A DNA stretch of 64,000 nucleotides from Podospora bellae-mahoneyi (Eukaryota; Ascomycota; Sordariomycetes; Sordariales; Podosporaceae): positions 4,092,001 to 4,156,000 of the forward strand of contig NW_026946359.1 of the NCBI RefSeq assembly GCF_035222275.1. The letters are read 5' to 3'. Every line of letters begins with the position of its first letter. The first letter of the stretch is position 1. Of the stretch, positions 24,514 through 35,681 are shown piece after piece. The position numbers were made by a program, and so were the translations under genes. The notes beneath the pieces were generated by a model. That model did not search any database and had not been told where the DNA came from. It was given only the letters and a program-made list of their open reading frames with translations.

Positions 24514-25130
24514 TCCGTACTATTTCGAGCGGGTGAGCAAGATGCACGGTTGAAATTAAATGCCCTCTGACCTCGGTATTCCTTATGAGGCCTCTTCCTT
24601 ATATTATCAAAATGTGGATCGAAGCAAGAAAGAGGTTATCAAAGAGTGTGTGATGGACCCTCTCTACGTCATCGAATTCGATCAGAAAAGACCCAGGGTG
24701 ATAGGCAAACGGAAGGTACTCGCAAAGGAGTGGTAGTAAAACAGATTCAACTGCAGCTAGCGAACGAAAGTGTACAACGATATAACGGATGAATACAAGC
24801 AGAGCAGATGCCATGAACCATAGGGTCAACGTTCACAAGTCATAGTGCACCTCATGTTCGCGGTTATCGGTCATGACCTTCAGCAAGTCAGGGGTGCCCT
24901 TAGCGTTGTGAGCTTCCCCACGGCTTCCAAAGCCTCTAGCGCCTTGGCACAAGCCCCCCACCTCCATCGCCTGGCGGGACGAAGCGATGCCCGATTTGGA
25001 TGCGCGTTCGACGCAAGTGTTCGCGTTCTCCAGAAATTGTTAACCACCATACTGGCTTGGCCATATCATCGCCATCACCATCGCCATCAGACGTAACCCC
25101 TGGGGAGGAACTGTCATACGACATTCCAGG
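24514..25130. other. Divergent promoter region between FAR-17a and WD40-cyclophilin genes
   Basis: About 620 bp with no gene recognised. An open frame at 24599-24829 (-) is hydrophobic but has no family features. Confidence 0.5.
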
Positions 25131-27135
25131 ATGGCGGACAACACCAACGATGAGGACTTGAAGTCCAACAAGCGCAGCCATGCAGAATTCACAGAAAATG
25201 ATGGTTCCGGTGAGTGTTGCCCTATTTATTTTCCACAGCCACTGCTTCCTTTGCGCTTGCTAACAGTGTCTTTCAGATAGCTCTTCAGACGATGACATGG
25301 GACCGCAGTTGCCGTCCGCCTCAGCGCCCAAAAAGAAGCGCCGTGTTCTGCCATACGAAAAGCTCTACATCTCAGCCCTCCCCAAGTCGACCCGTTACTC
25401 CAAGTCCCTGATGCACAAAGAGCAGTTGGCATTTCTCACCATGACACCTCTGACCGAGTTCCTCATAACATCGTCTGTGGATGGCGTAGTCAAGTTCTGG
25501 AAGAAGGTCGCCGACGGCATCGAGTTCGTGAAGGAGTTCAAGGCCCACCAGGGGGAGATCCGCTCTGTTTCGACCAGCGCAGATGGGAGGAGTTTTGCAA
25601 CTGCCGGCCCCGATAAGACGGTGAAGCTGTTCGATGTCATGACATTTGATCTGTTAGCTGTTATCCAGCTAGAGTATGTGCCGCGGTGTGTATGCTGGGT
25701 TCACAAGAAAGGTGCTTCTCTTCCTCTGCTAGCCATATCCGATGATGGCCAAAAGCCTGGCATCTATATCTACGATGGACGGGGTGAAAACCTGATCCCT
25801 ATTCATACCATCACCGGTCTTCACCGCAGCCCCGTCTCCCTGATGGCTTTCAACGACCATTACGACTGCGTAATATCGGCCGATGAGGGAGGCATGATTG
25901 AATATTGGCAGCCCGGAGGATCTTATCAAAAGCCTGACAACGTCTTTGAGTACAAGAGCTCAACGAATCTGTTTGACTTCAAGAAAGCAAAATCCATACC
26001 GACCTCGCTCACGCTATCGCCAGATGGGAATCGCTTCGCCACAATATCCTTCCCTGACAGGAAAATCCGCCTCTTCGACTTTGCCTCAGCCAAGCTTCAA
26101 CGCACCTATGATGAGTCCCTTCAGGTCATTGAGGAAATGCAACAAGCTGGAACAGCGATACAGAAACTTGATCCAGTCGAGTTTGGTCGCCGATTAGCAA
26201 CGGAACGGGAAATCGAATCCCCAGCTCTCCGCGACAAATTCAACCTCATCTTCGATGAATCTGGTCACTTTCTCCTCTATGGCTCTTACCTGGGTGTCAA
26301 GGTGCTCAACACATTCACAAATAAAGTGGTAAAAGTGTACGGCGGGGAGGAACATTATCGTCCACTAGCACTGGCCATCTACCAGGGTCAGCCTCAGAAG
26401 AAGGGGGTCACTACGGTAGCCATGGCGGCATCCAGCAACCCGCTTCTTCAAGAATCCGAAACAAGGGATCCCATATTGATCACCACGGGCGTGGGCAAGG
26501 TCCGATTTTACATGTTCACCAATGACGAGGAATTCTCCAAGTCAACCAGAGATGTTCAAAACGAGAAACCCACGATTCTAGGGGCAAAGAAGACGGAGCA
26601 AAAGAAGGTCGCCGAGACGGGCACATCGGCGGTCATCCACACCACATACGGTGATATTCATATTCGACTCTTCCCGGATGCAGCTCCCAAGGCCGTGGAG
26701 AACTTCGTGACGCATTCAAAACGCGGCTACTACAACAACACCATCTTCCATCGTGTGATTCGTAAGTTTATGATTCAGGGTGGTGACCCTCTGGGAGATG
26801 GAACCGGTGGTGAAAGTATCTGGGGGAGAGAGTTCGAGGATGAATTTAGCACATTGAAACACGACAAGCCATACACGGTTAGTATGGCGAATGCTGGCCC
26901 CAATACCAACGGGAGCCAGTTCTTTATCACCACTGAGAAAACAGTATGTTGTAATGCAATCCCTTTCTTTTGGCAAATTGGTACTGACTGAAGACAGCCA
27001 TGGCTTGATAACAAGCACACGATATTTGGACGCGCCGTTCAAGGTCTTGATGTCATCCACAGGATCGAAAATGTCAAGACCTACAAAGAGAAACCAGCGG
27101 AGGACATCAAGATTGTCAATATTGACATTTCGTAG
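25131..27135 (+). CDS. WD40-repeat cyclophilin peptidyl-prolyl isomerase (Cyp15/PPWD1)
   Basis: 627 residues in three exons: 25131-25209, 25277-26943 and 26998-27135. The N-terminus is acidic, followed by a basic patch APKKKRR. A WD40 propeller covers about residues 60-360 (repeats such as [24 protein letters not shown]-type and [11 protein letters not shown]). A linker leads to a C-terminal cyclophilin domain from ~470 with the catalytic set FHRVI (Arg), [16 protein letters not shown] (Gln), [11 protein letters not shown] (Trp) and RAVQGLDV. This architecture is that of PPWD1, a spliceosome-associated nuclear isomerase. Fission yeast and filamentous relatives are named Cyp4/Cyp15. The last 54-nt intron separates EKT from PWLD. 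Confidence 0.95.
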
Positions 27136-27221
27136 CACCATGGGCAGGAATGAGCCAGTAGCTGAATGAATGTGAATTGCCGATCGGCCCATGAGGGGCG
27201 GCACCTTTTGTATTCACCTGC

Positions 27222-28861
27222 CTAGAGCGATGTTTTGACATCACCGCCGTAGCTTATCTTTCTGAGCATGCTCCTGTTGAGCTCACCCACCGTTTGCACC
27301 CCGAGCAGTCCCATAGACTGGTCCACGTCAGCCAAAAGCGAAGCCAGCACATGCTTGGCTCCCTCTGTCCCTGCAATTCCAAGACCATATATCACCGGTC
27401 TGCCAACCAGGACCGCCTTTGCCCCCAAGGCCAGTGCTTTCAGAACATCCACCCCTGTACGGATTCCGGAGTCGAACATGACAGTCAAGCGGTCCCCAAC
27501 GGCGTCTATAATTTCTGGGAGCATCTCCAAACTAGGCACCGCCCCATCCAGCTGCCTCCCTCCGTGATTGCTCACGATAATCCCGTCAACTCCACTTCTC
27601 GCCGCCAACACTGCATCCTCCACGCTCAGCACCCCCTTGAGCACAATCGGCCTGTCCCCCCACAATTTTCTCAAGGTGGCAAGGTCCTCCCACTTGTGCG
27701 CGTGCCCCGAGAAGACCTCCCCGGCCCAATACCGGCTTGCAGCAATGATGTTGTCCTCCACCTGGGCCTCGTTTTCGCCGGTGCTAAACTTGTCAGAAAA
27801 CTTCTGCCGAAACACCGAGTCACTGAATCCGAGGGCATTGCCCTCCCCGACGGCAAAGGGGAGGAACCCTGTGTCGAGGTCGAGGGGCCGCCAGGCCATG
27901 GTGAAGGTGTCCAGTGTTACGACCAAGACCTCACAGCCAGCTACCCGGGCTCGGGAGAGCAAAGAGGCGGTGATGTCATCGTCGAGGGGCCAGTAGAGTT
28001 GGAACCACCTGGACGGCTTGGGATCAGGGACTAGGGTGGAAGCGGACGAGGTTGGCAGTCTGGCTGGTCCTGGGTCTTTTCCTTCTGCTGATGCTGATGC
28101 TGATGCTGCCGTTGCGGGATCATCCGCCGGCGCCGGTGGGGCGGGCTCTTCTGTTTCTGGTGAGGGCGGGCTGGGGCCTCCTGTGTCCTCTAGAGCCGCG
28201 ACGATCTCCTCTAGGGGGGTGCTGGATGCGGTGCTGTAGATAAATGGGACGTTGAGGGCGGCGCAGGCTTTGGCGACGCCGGTTTCTGCGTCGGGGTGGT
28301 AGGCTGATTGCACACCGATGGGGGCCATGAGGATGGGGGAGTCTGGTGTCTTTTGTTAGCTGATGTTGTTTTTCTTCTGCCTTGGTCTCATGAAAATCCC
28401 ATCGCTGTGGTGTGTGAAGAATGAGAATACATACCATATGTCTTGCCAAACAGCTTCACACTTAGATTGCGAGGCAGTGTGTCTCTCAACATACGGGGTA
28501 TGACCTTCCACTGCCGGAAAGCCAGCCGGTTGGCGTGCATCGTCGCTTGCTCGCCTGCCCCTCCGAACACATAGTTGAATCCCTGGGGGCTCATCGCCTC
28601 CCGGGCTTGCTGTTCAAGTTTGTTGGGATCGGTGGTGGTGACGGGCTTCTTTCCCGCCGTGAGGGCTTGAAAGTAAATGTCGATTTGGTACTGGCCATAG
28701 GGGATCTTGTTGCTGTTGCTGGCGACGACAGTGATGGTGGTGTTGTCGTTGTTAGTAGGGGCGGTGGAGCGTGGGGTCTTCTCATCTCTTATGTTAGCGT
28801 TCAGGTTATTTAAGTTGGGTCTGTCGGCTTCGTCGCCGTTGCTAGATCTGGGATGGTTCAT
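27222..28861 (-). CDS. FMN-dependent alpha-hydroxyacid dehydrogenase family protein
   Basis: 515 residues in two exons: 28861-28435 and 28342-27222. The enzyme family oxidises L-2-hydroxy acids such as lactate or glycolate using FMN in a TIM barrel. Visible motifs are MAPIGVQ, FIYSTASSTPLEE, RWFQLYWP, VLVVTLDTFTMAWR (with following DLDTGFLPF), LKGVLSVEDA, the catalytic IVSNHGGRQLDG (His and Arg), DSGIRTGVDVLKALALGA and VGRPVIYGLG. Between STASSTPLEE and RWFQLYWP sits a Pro/Glu/Ala/Ser-rich insert of ~60 residues absent from the usual enzymes. No cytochrome b5 domain is present, so it is not flavocytochrome b2. Lactate monooxygenase-like or lactate oxidase-like activity is possible. Confidence 0.92.
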
Positions 28862-29337
28862 CTTGAATTGGGGCTGCAAAAACAAATTTGGGTATCACGA
28901 GTGCGCTTTACAGTGTAAATGAACGGAGACATGAAGAGTAGAAAATGAAGCCGCCTTGACTTCCCCGCACAACTAGCTACCCACTCGCTATTCTTTGAGA
29001 TGCCAATGCCAATGGTGGTAAATTGTGGGGGCATTTGGAGTAGGATCAACATAGTCTACGGTGTCATACTCACACATCCAGAACTAATTCAGCATTAGTT
29101 TGCCACATCCTGTTGAAGAAATTGTCCTGATCGTTTTATTGTTATCATCGCTGCCCCTTTCGCAAGCGGTGCGAGAACGTCTGCTCTCTACCTGGGAATC
29201 AAAACGAACCAAAACGCCAACCAGATGCTCCCAACCCACACGTTGCATTACCTCTTACATCAATAGACCGCCAACTTGACAAAGCTCTGCACTCAAAAAC
29301 ACATCCCTTATTGGATGTCATTTCTATCAGTCTCCCC
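28862..29337. other. Intergenic region between FMN dehydrogenase and Nup84 genes
   Basis: About 475 bp with no gene recognised. Confidence 0.5.
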
Positions 29338-32300
29338 TCATGGCTTGATAGACCAAAGCTCCCTCGACCTATGAACAGTTAGCATGAGACCTACAGATCG
29401 AAACACTACGGGAAGCAGAACAAAGGAGAACATACCATCCAAGCTCGCGGTGTTTTTTGCTGCTCTTGCCTTTGCTCTCAGCCGTAGACACAGCCAGCGC
29501 CTTGCTGCAGGCTGCAAAAGACTCTAGAAGCTCCTTCATCCTCCCAGACTTGATGAACTCCTGAGCTATGTTTGAGTCCTTCTCGGCAATCAGAGCAGCC
29601 AAGTCCATGCATTCCATGAAGTTGTCGCGCGAAACGGCGCCGCCGGCAAAATGGAGGGTGCTGATGTATGCGATAACTGTCTCGGGAATATAGGCCTCGC
29701 GGAGGTCCTGAAAGTCGTTGTCGACTTCATTGCTGACCATCAACCAGTTGTTCAGCACCGGCTGCATACAGTTCTTAACATTGCGCACGTCGCCAACGGC
29801 CTGAGTCCACATTTCGCGCGCAGGGGGGTGGGATGGACTATAGTGTTCATAGTTAGCAAGGTCGGTGTTGCATCAATAGTAGACGTGGGCTGGGTACATA
29901 CTCTCTGCTGAGACCAGCCATGGAAGCCAATGTCTCCATTGAGTCCAGTGCTCGGACGAGACATTCAAGTTCCCATAGGTTTCTGACAACATTCAGAAGC
30001 CTGTCTCTGCTGACGCCACACTCTTGAAGGAAGGCTTCACTGAAATCGTGATTAGCGACCTCATCAAACCACCCGTGGGCATCATCTTGGTTTTGGTCCA
30101 CAAAGGTGATGAACGTCAACTTCTCCATGGCGATGTATCGCCCGGAAACACGGACGCTGAGGGCGCGGGCAGCACGCAAGTCGGCCCGTTCTACGGAGGG
30201 TTAATATCCATTTGGGCAACTGAAAATTAGTGGAGGAATAACTTACTCAAGAAGTACTTGTAAACCCGGATGGCGTAGGTGCATGTCTCCAAGAACAGCC
30301 CCGGGACCATTATGAGCCACTCCAGAGTGCGGATGAGTTCTTCGCTTTCTCCCTCCATGTCGTTGGAGTCAACCCCGATGAAATCCGGTCGAACAATTCT
30401 ACCATATTTCAGTGTGGCCGGCCCCTCTTCCAGAATCTTGAAGTGACCCTTTACATCGCATCGAACCGACTTGTCGTTGACATCGTTCAGGTAGATAAGG
30501 GGCAACTTTCGACCAAACTCCTTTATGTCGACTCCCAACTTGGTCATGATGATCAGCTGATGCTCACGGGGTTCATCGCCCACAATGTGAATGAGATTTC
30601 TGCCTAGCACCTCGTATAGACGGTCCTCGTGGAGTTTGGAGCAGTACAGGGGAACAAGCTCCTCAAGGTTGGCGAGTCGAAGGTAGCTGACATAGGAGGT
30701 AAGAATGTTCTCCTGGGCGTGGCGAATTGCCTTGTGGCCGCTTTCTTGCTTGGAGTCACTGAGCCTATCCAGGGTGTTGACGATGATGAGGACATGAGCC
30801 AATGTCCTCAACCCGTCGTAATCGCCCAGCCCAACGTACTTCTTTTCGTTGATGTGCTCCGAAATGGGGAAGTTGATCTCTGGGATCAGCTTTGACTTTG
30901 CCCTGGCATTCGCCTTCTTGGAAAGCACAACACCTTGATGGAATAGATACCGGCCCAGGTCGTTGGCAACAATGGCGGCTTGGAGCGACTTGGAAGTCCC
31001 CAGAGCCTCGTTGCTAGTCTTCGGATCGTTCTCCAAACTGGCCACGAGGCGCTTCGCAACTGTGGCTGGCTCACCGTGGTAAACAACAGCGTTGAAGGCC
31101 GGAAAACGCGCAGCGATCTCTACCAAGTCCTTGCCGCCCTTCTTCATCAAGAAAATGTCGAACTGTGTCCTGAGAAGAGCGTTGTAGTGGGCGAAAAGCT
31201 TATCATCCCACGATTTGCACACCTTGTCAACGCTCTCAAGATCGCCAGCAAGAAGTCCATAGACGGCCCGATCGTATTCGCTTGTTCCCCCATCATGAGC
31301 AGCTGCATAGCACATCCTTCTCCAGAGCACGAGCGAGCCTGGCTCAAAGTCAAATTGTTCTTCATCTTGGGGATTTGAAAGTGGCAGCGGCGCGATTGTA
31401 GCTGCTCTCCACAGTTCCGTCCTCTCTGCGCACCAGTCCCGTATCTCCGACATGGAGCACCCCCGGCGTAGCATCTCAAAGCATCCCAGCCAGATGGCCC
31501 GCTCGAAGAACTCGTCCTGCGGCTCTAACTTTCGGCCTTGGCGTGTGACGGCGTCTGGATCGAGCTGGGTAACGAGAATATTTGAGCCAAGGTGGGATTG
31601 GGAAGTGGCAGTATTAGGGTCAAGCACACCCTGGTACCCATTGACACTCTTCTGTAGCTTGATCTTGTGGCGTGTATGAAGCCAGCCATGTGCCAGGATG
31701 TCGCCCCTCTCGGCGTTGTGCTGGAGCTCGCTGACAATCACATCGACTGGTGGTCCGTGAGTGGCGCTGTTCTGCAACCACTCCAACACGATCCTCCTTT
31801 CTCTGGCCACAGAGTCGGTGATCAGAAACTCCTCCCACCATTCTCTCCGCGACTGGGGCACCGGATTCCTGCCGTTCTTTTCCTCGGCGAGCTCTGAATC
31901 TTGGTAACGGAAAGGCAGTATGCGCCGTAAGAGATCCCAGGTTTGTGCCTCCTCCTCTGCCCGTCGCACCTCCTCAGCGCTGACAGAAAAATGGCCTTCT
32001 TCAACTTCGTCCACATCCATATCCACCAAGCCTGGTCTTTGCCAAACAGCGCCCCGATTTCGTCCTCCCGCCTGACTTGCTTGCAACCTGTCTACTCTGT
32101 TCCGTGCATAGTTGTAGTAGGAATCGAGAAGTTTGAAGATTTGTTCACGTTTCTCAGAGTTCGACCTGCCTCTCAGATCGGTGTTGTAGCGGTCCAGTTC
32201 AGCAGCGAAGAAATCGACGTCGTTCCCGACTCGGACGGTACTATGGCGGTATGTAGACTCGAGGTCGGTCATTTCGCGGTGTGACGGTTCTGCGCACTCA

Positions 32301-32483
32301 AGTTAGATGAAACACAGAAATTGCATCATGGAGAAGGGTTCTGACCTCGAAGTCGACTCTCCGAGCTAGCCTGGGAGCTTTCCTGGGAGATGGATGGAAA
32401 ATTCTATCGAGCGGGTGCTGTCAGCAACGTTTCAACCAGCTCGAGATTGAACACATTGGATTGCTCACAAATCCAGGCGCCAT
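29338..32483 (-). CDS. Nucleoporin Nup84/Nup107
   Basis: Scaffold subunit of the Y-shaped (Nup84/Nup107-160) nuclear pore subcomplex. 945 residues in six exons: 32483-32469 (15 nt), 32403-32346, 32289-30247, 30190-29902, 29837-29436 and 29368-29338. The two small 5' exons add MAPGFNFPSISQESSQ... in frame ahead of MTDLESTY, which would otherwise be taken as the start. The protein is alpha-helical throughout with no catalytic motif. Recognisable family segments are SRREWWEEFLITDS-like, AHYNALLRTQFDIFL, ILTSYVSYLRLANLEELVPLYCSKL, LEWLIMVPGLFLETCTYAIRVYKYFL and AYIPETVIAYISTLHFAG. The last exon encodes only ~10 residues. The large CDS exon and the joins all keep frame. Confidence 0.93.
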
Positions 32484-33212
32484 GACACCGATGGGATAAT
32501 GAAGTTGAAATATACAACGCAAGAGTCTCTGATTCACACAGTCTTGCCCAGTCTGCGAATGGGCGTGGCTTCGTCTTACTGTGGTCTGTTGGGAGCAGTG
32601 AGGTGGGTCTTGCGCAAACAGTCTGAAAGTCTATTGCATCGTATGCTCAATGTTGGGCGTTGAGTGAATTTTCTGTTCAGCGCCGGGGTCAATTGGTGGT
32701 TTCGGAGAGATTGGCGGCAGTAATGTGTTGGTAATCTACCTATCTCCCTGGAGGGTGGGTATCGATGGTGGTGGTCCTTTGAGCTGTTGGACGCGGTCGC
32801 GTCAATACCGTTCGAAAAATCGGGCTTGAGAGCAGCGTCGAAGCCCTGGAGAGTGAGCTCCCCGGTTATTAGGCTGCCAAGCTTCTTGAGCCAGACTCTC
32901 AGTATAAGCACGGACCGTATAGGGGCTCTAGCTTCGCGCTCGCCCTGGGCCCCACCCAACTCAGCGAACTAGAAAAAGCTTTTGCGATTGGAAAATTTGG
33001 ACTTTTCCTCTTTTCTTCTTCATGTCTTTGGCATTCGTCTTAGAGTCTCGGAACAAGGCCTCAGTTCTTGTTCAGGTCCACGCGGCCTCTCGCGCGCTCA
33101 ACGATCGCCTAGAGTAAATATGCACTCTCCACATAAGTTACCTGCACCTTTTCAGGGCGTTCAGGTGGACGCATTGGATGTGTGATACATTTTAATATCT
33201 TGACCATTTGTA
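32484..33212. other. Intergenic region, Nup84 promoter side and 3' flank of cmc4
   Basis: About 730 bp. An open frame at 32576-32959 (-) has neither domain nor splice logic. Nothing else seen. Confidence 0.45.
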
Positions 33213-33649
33213 TTATTGCTTCGCCTTCTCCCTCTGCTCCATCTTCAGCCTCAACAAGCTCGCCTTCGGGCAGCTAACCGTGGTTGCCTCGTCGCTGTTC
33301 TTTTTGTAGAATGCCTGGCAACATTCGTAGAGGGCATCGACATATCTTGTACACTTGGCTTCGTCAAATCCATTCCGCGTCAAACAATCTGTGATGCCTG
33401 TGAGCTACAATGGTTTACTGGGCCGTGAGCCTCAACTACACGTTACATAGCCTGCTCACTTTGTATGGCGCACTGGTTTTTAGTCAGCATATGTCCTCTT
33501 CTTTCAACCACTCCCATGTGATGGGAGAGTCAGACGTACCGCGCGTGGGTGGCATGGAGGATCAGTTTGGAGATCTCTTTCTAGCGCCTGCAGTTTGGAA
33601 CGTCAACATCCGCCTTTCTAGAATTTCGAGAGTAAGGCAGCCCGACCAT
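33213..33649 (-). CDS. CMC4-like twin CX9C mitochondrial intermembrane-space protein
   Basis: Small gene of 79 residues hidden by four short exons: 33649-33647 (ATG only), 33587-33540, 33472-33460 (13 nt) and 33388-33213. The deduced protein reads ALERDLQTDPPCHPRA, CAIQNCLTRNGFDEAKC, TRYVDALYECCQAFYKKN and VSCPKASLLRLKMEQREKAK. The cysteine layout (PCxxxACAIQxC, then C-x9-C with CC, then SCP) matches Cmc4/p8MTCP1, which are oxidised and trapped in the intermembrane space by Mia40. Exons 2-4 are well supported by motif and frame. The 3-nt first exon is the only ATG found in frame after an acceptor (GTCGGG...CTGCAG, 59 nt) and is tentative. Head-to-head with the SUMO gene. Confidence 0.8.
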
Positions 33650-34542
33650 CTTAAAAGATATGGCGCCGTGTTCGCGGGGCTATAAGGGTTTGGTATTCAA
33701 AGAACGCTTCAGATGTTCGGTGTAGGGTTGTCAGTTTGGCGAACAGCATCAGCGTGGTTCCTAATCCTTAAGTAGAGTGGAAACAATGATGTCAGGATCC
33801 CTGTCATAAATCAAAGAGCCGCTAGCTGTCCGCTGTGAGACAGCGGACCATGGCACTTTGGGAACCGTATGTAGAGCCCCCAACTCGCTAATCCCTTCTG
33901 GATTATTGTACTGCTGGAGAGTTTTTCTGCTTGAATAAAAAGCTCCTACTAGGTAGGGTTGATGTTATGTCTTGCTTGGGCTTTCCTTCCCGCCCGTCAG
34001 TTAACCCCAAAACCTTAATTCAACTTGAGCCCCACCAAGCCTCTGCCTAGCTGTAACAACCGCCCCGCGCAAACGAACCGCCACATCCCACCTTTTGTCG
34101 CCAGCGTCAGTTCACAGTGCAGCTTTCCGATTACTTCCTCTCCTCCACAGTACTCATCTCCCCCTTCGTCCAAACCATCGATCACTGAAAGGTTCACATC
34201 CCCTACGTGAATCCCAAATCGGCCGCGACACTCCGCTCAGGTACGTCGTAAGCGCTTCCTCTGCCCCTCCATCGCGTACGCGACTTCGCGCCCAGGGCAG
34301 CGTCCCGTTCCTCTCTAGGTACAGGCACAGGCACCCCTAGGCACGCGCGCTTCCCATCTCCCGAAGTCGCCCATTATCTGCAACTCGCCCCTCCGAGCAG
34401 CCTACTTCTCTTTCACTCACTTCCGCACAATCCGAGTTGCCACAGCCCAACAAAGACATTTTTCGAATCAAGAAGGGCTAATTTCCCACGCTCACAGCTC
34501 ACCTTCTCACCGACGACAACCAACCCCTCTCAAGAATTCGCA
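33650..34542. other. Divergent promoter and 5' leader between cmc4 and the SUMO gene
   Basis: About 890 bp with no gene. The last ~500 bp are C/T-rich with little G and probably include the SUMO 5' UTR. Confidence 0.5.
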
Positions 34543-34957
34543 ATGGCCGACGCTGCGGAGAACGGTTCCCCTGGCCAGGGCCCCGATGTCCCCCAGGGTG
34601 GCAGCGAGCACCTTAACATCAAGGTGACCGACAACAACAACGAGGTCTTCTTTAAGATTAAACGAAGCACCAAGCTGGAGAAGCTGATGACTGCCTTCTG
34701 CGAACGCCAGGGTAAGACCATCCAGTCGGTCAGGTTTCTCTTCGAAGGCCAGCGTGTCCAACCTTCCGACACCCCAGATACGGTATGTTTGTTTGCCCCT
34801 GGACGCTTCAGGCTTTTCATGCTCTTCGTCCATTGCAGTTATACTTGGGGCAGGGCAGTTCACTAATCGATTTGGTCTACGTTGGTTTTAGCTCGAAATG
34901 CAGGATGGGGACACTCTCGAGGTTCACCAGGAACAAGTCGGTGGTGGTGGTCTCTAG
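34543..34957 (+). CDS. SUMO (Smt3), ubiquitin-like modifier
   Basis: 101 residues in two exons: 34543-34782 and 34892-34957 (intron 109 nt). An acidic/Gly-Pro N-terminal tail precedes the beta-grasp fold: HLNIKVTDNNNEVFFKIKR, LEKLMTAFCERQGK, RFLFEGQRV and TPDTLEMQDGDTLEVHQEQVGGGG. The protein ends GGGGL, so a SUMO protease need remove only one Leu to expose the C-terminal Gly-Gly for conjugation. Length and motifs match fungal Smt3. Confidence 0.97.
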
Positions 34958-35681
34958 ACATCCAAGAAAGCCTTTCTTCCCCGATCCTTTTGGGATTATG
35001 GGGCACTGCAAACTGGGAAAATCGTCTGGACATGTCTTGACCTCATATAAGTGGGCGGTAGATTTCCATGATGAGTCAGCGGAGCGAAGGAGAGCATTGG
35101 CATTCATGGCTTAACAGTGGTCACAGTCGTTGGTGCACAGGCACAGTACCAATGAGGTGGGAACAAGTCAACATCGGATGGGATGGATGGTGTTATCTTG
35201 GGCGGCCCGGTCTTGATGAAGGCAGATGATTGTCATCTCTGGCTATTGCGATGTTCTTTTTGCCAATGGAAGGATTCTGATTCTGGCGCATTTCGGGGCG
35301 TAGTACTATGACACAATTTACGGAAAGACAACTTTGCAATAATTCTGATCTTTCTGCTGCTGATTTTGTGACTGCGAAGTTCTGCCTGTGCAGTACAACA
35401 ATCGCCTTGCTCCTCCTGAATGTGAAAAGTGAGAAAGAATTCATGTTAGCGATTTTGCAAAGTCAATAACGCCAGATCTAGATACAGACTTTGATTTATT
35501 ATGCCTTCCTCCGTTAAAACCCCAAGCCCCATTTCAACACAAAAATAGACAGATAGATGCTTGACCCGCTCACTGTATTCAAGTACGCCATGTAACAAAA
35601 CAGCAAAAACACGATTCATCGGCCATGATCATCATGTAACCATAAAAGGGCAACTATCACACCCATGGATGCAATCAATCC
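34958..35681. other. Convergent 3' flanks of SUMO and LIM genes
   Basis: About 720 bp with no gene recognised. Confidence 0.5.

Noticed and set aside
24599-24829. Hydrophobic 76-codon frame in the divergent promoter at 24.5-25.1 kb
   Set aside because: Hydrophobicity alone; no family pattern or splice partners.
27294-28034. 246-codon frame on the + strand
   Set aside because: Antisense shadow of the FMN dehydrogenase.
32576-32959. 127-codon frame upstream of Nup84
   Set aside because: No recognisable domain and no conserved-looking segment; likely random within the Nup84/cmc4 spacer.
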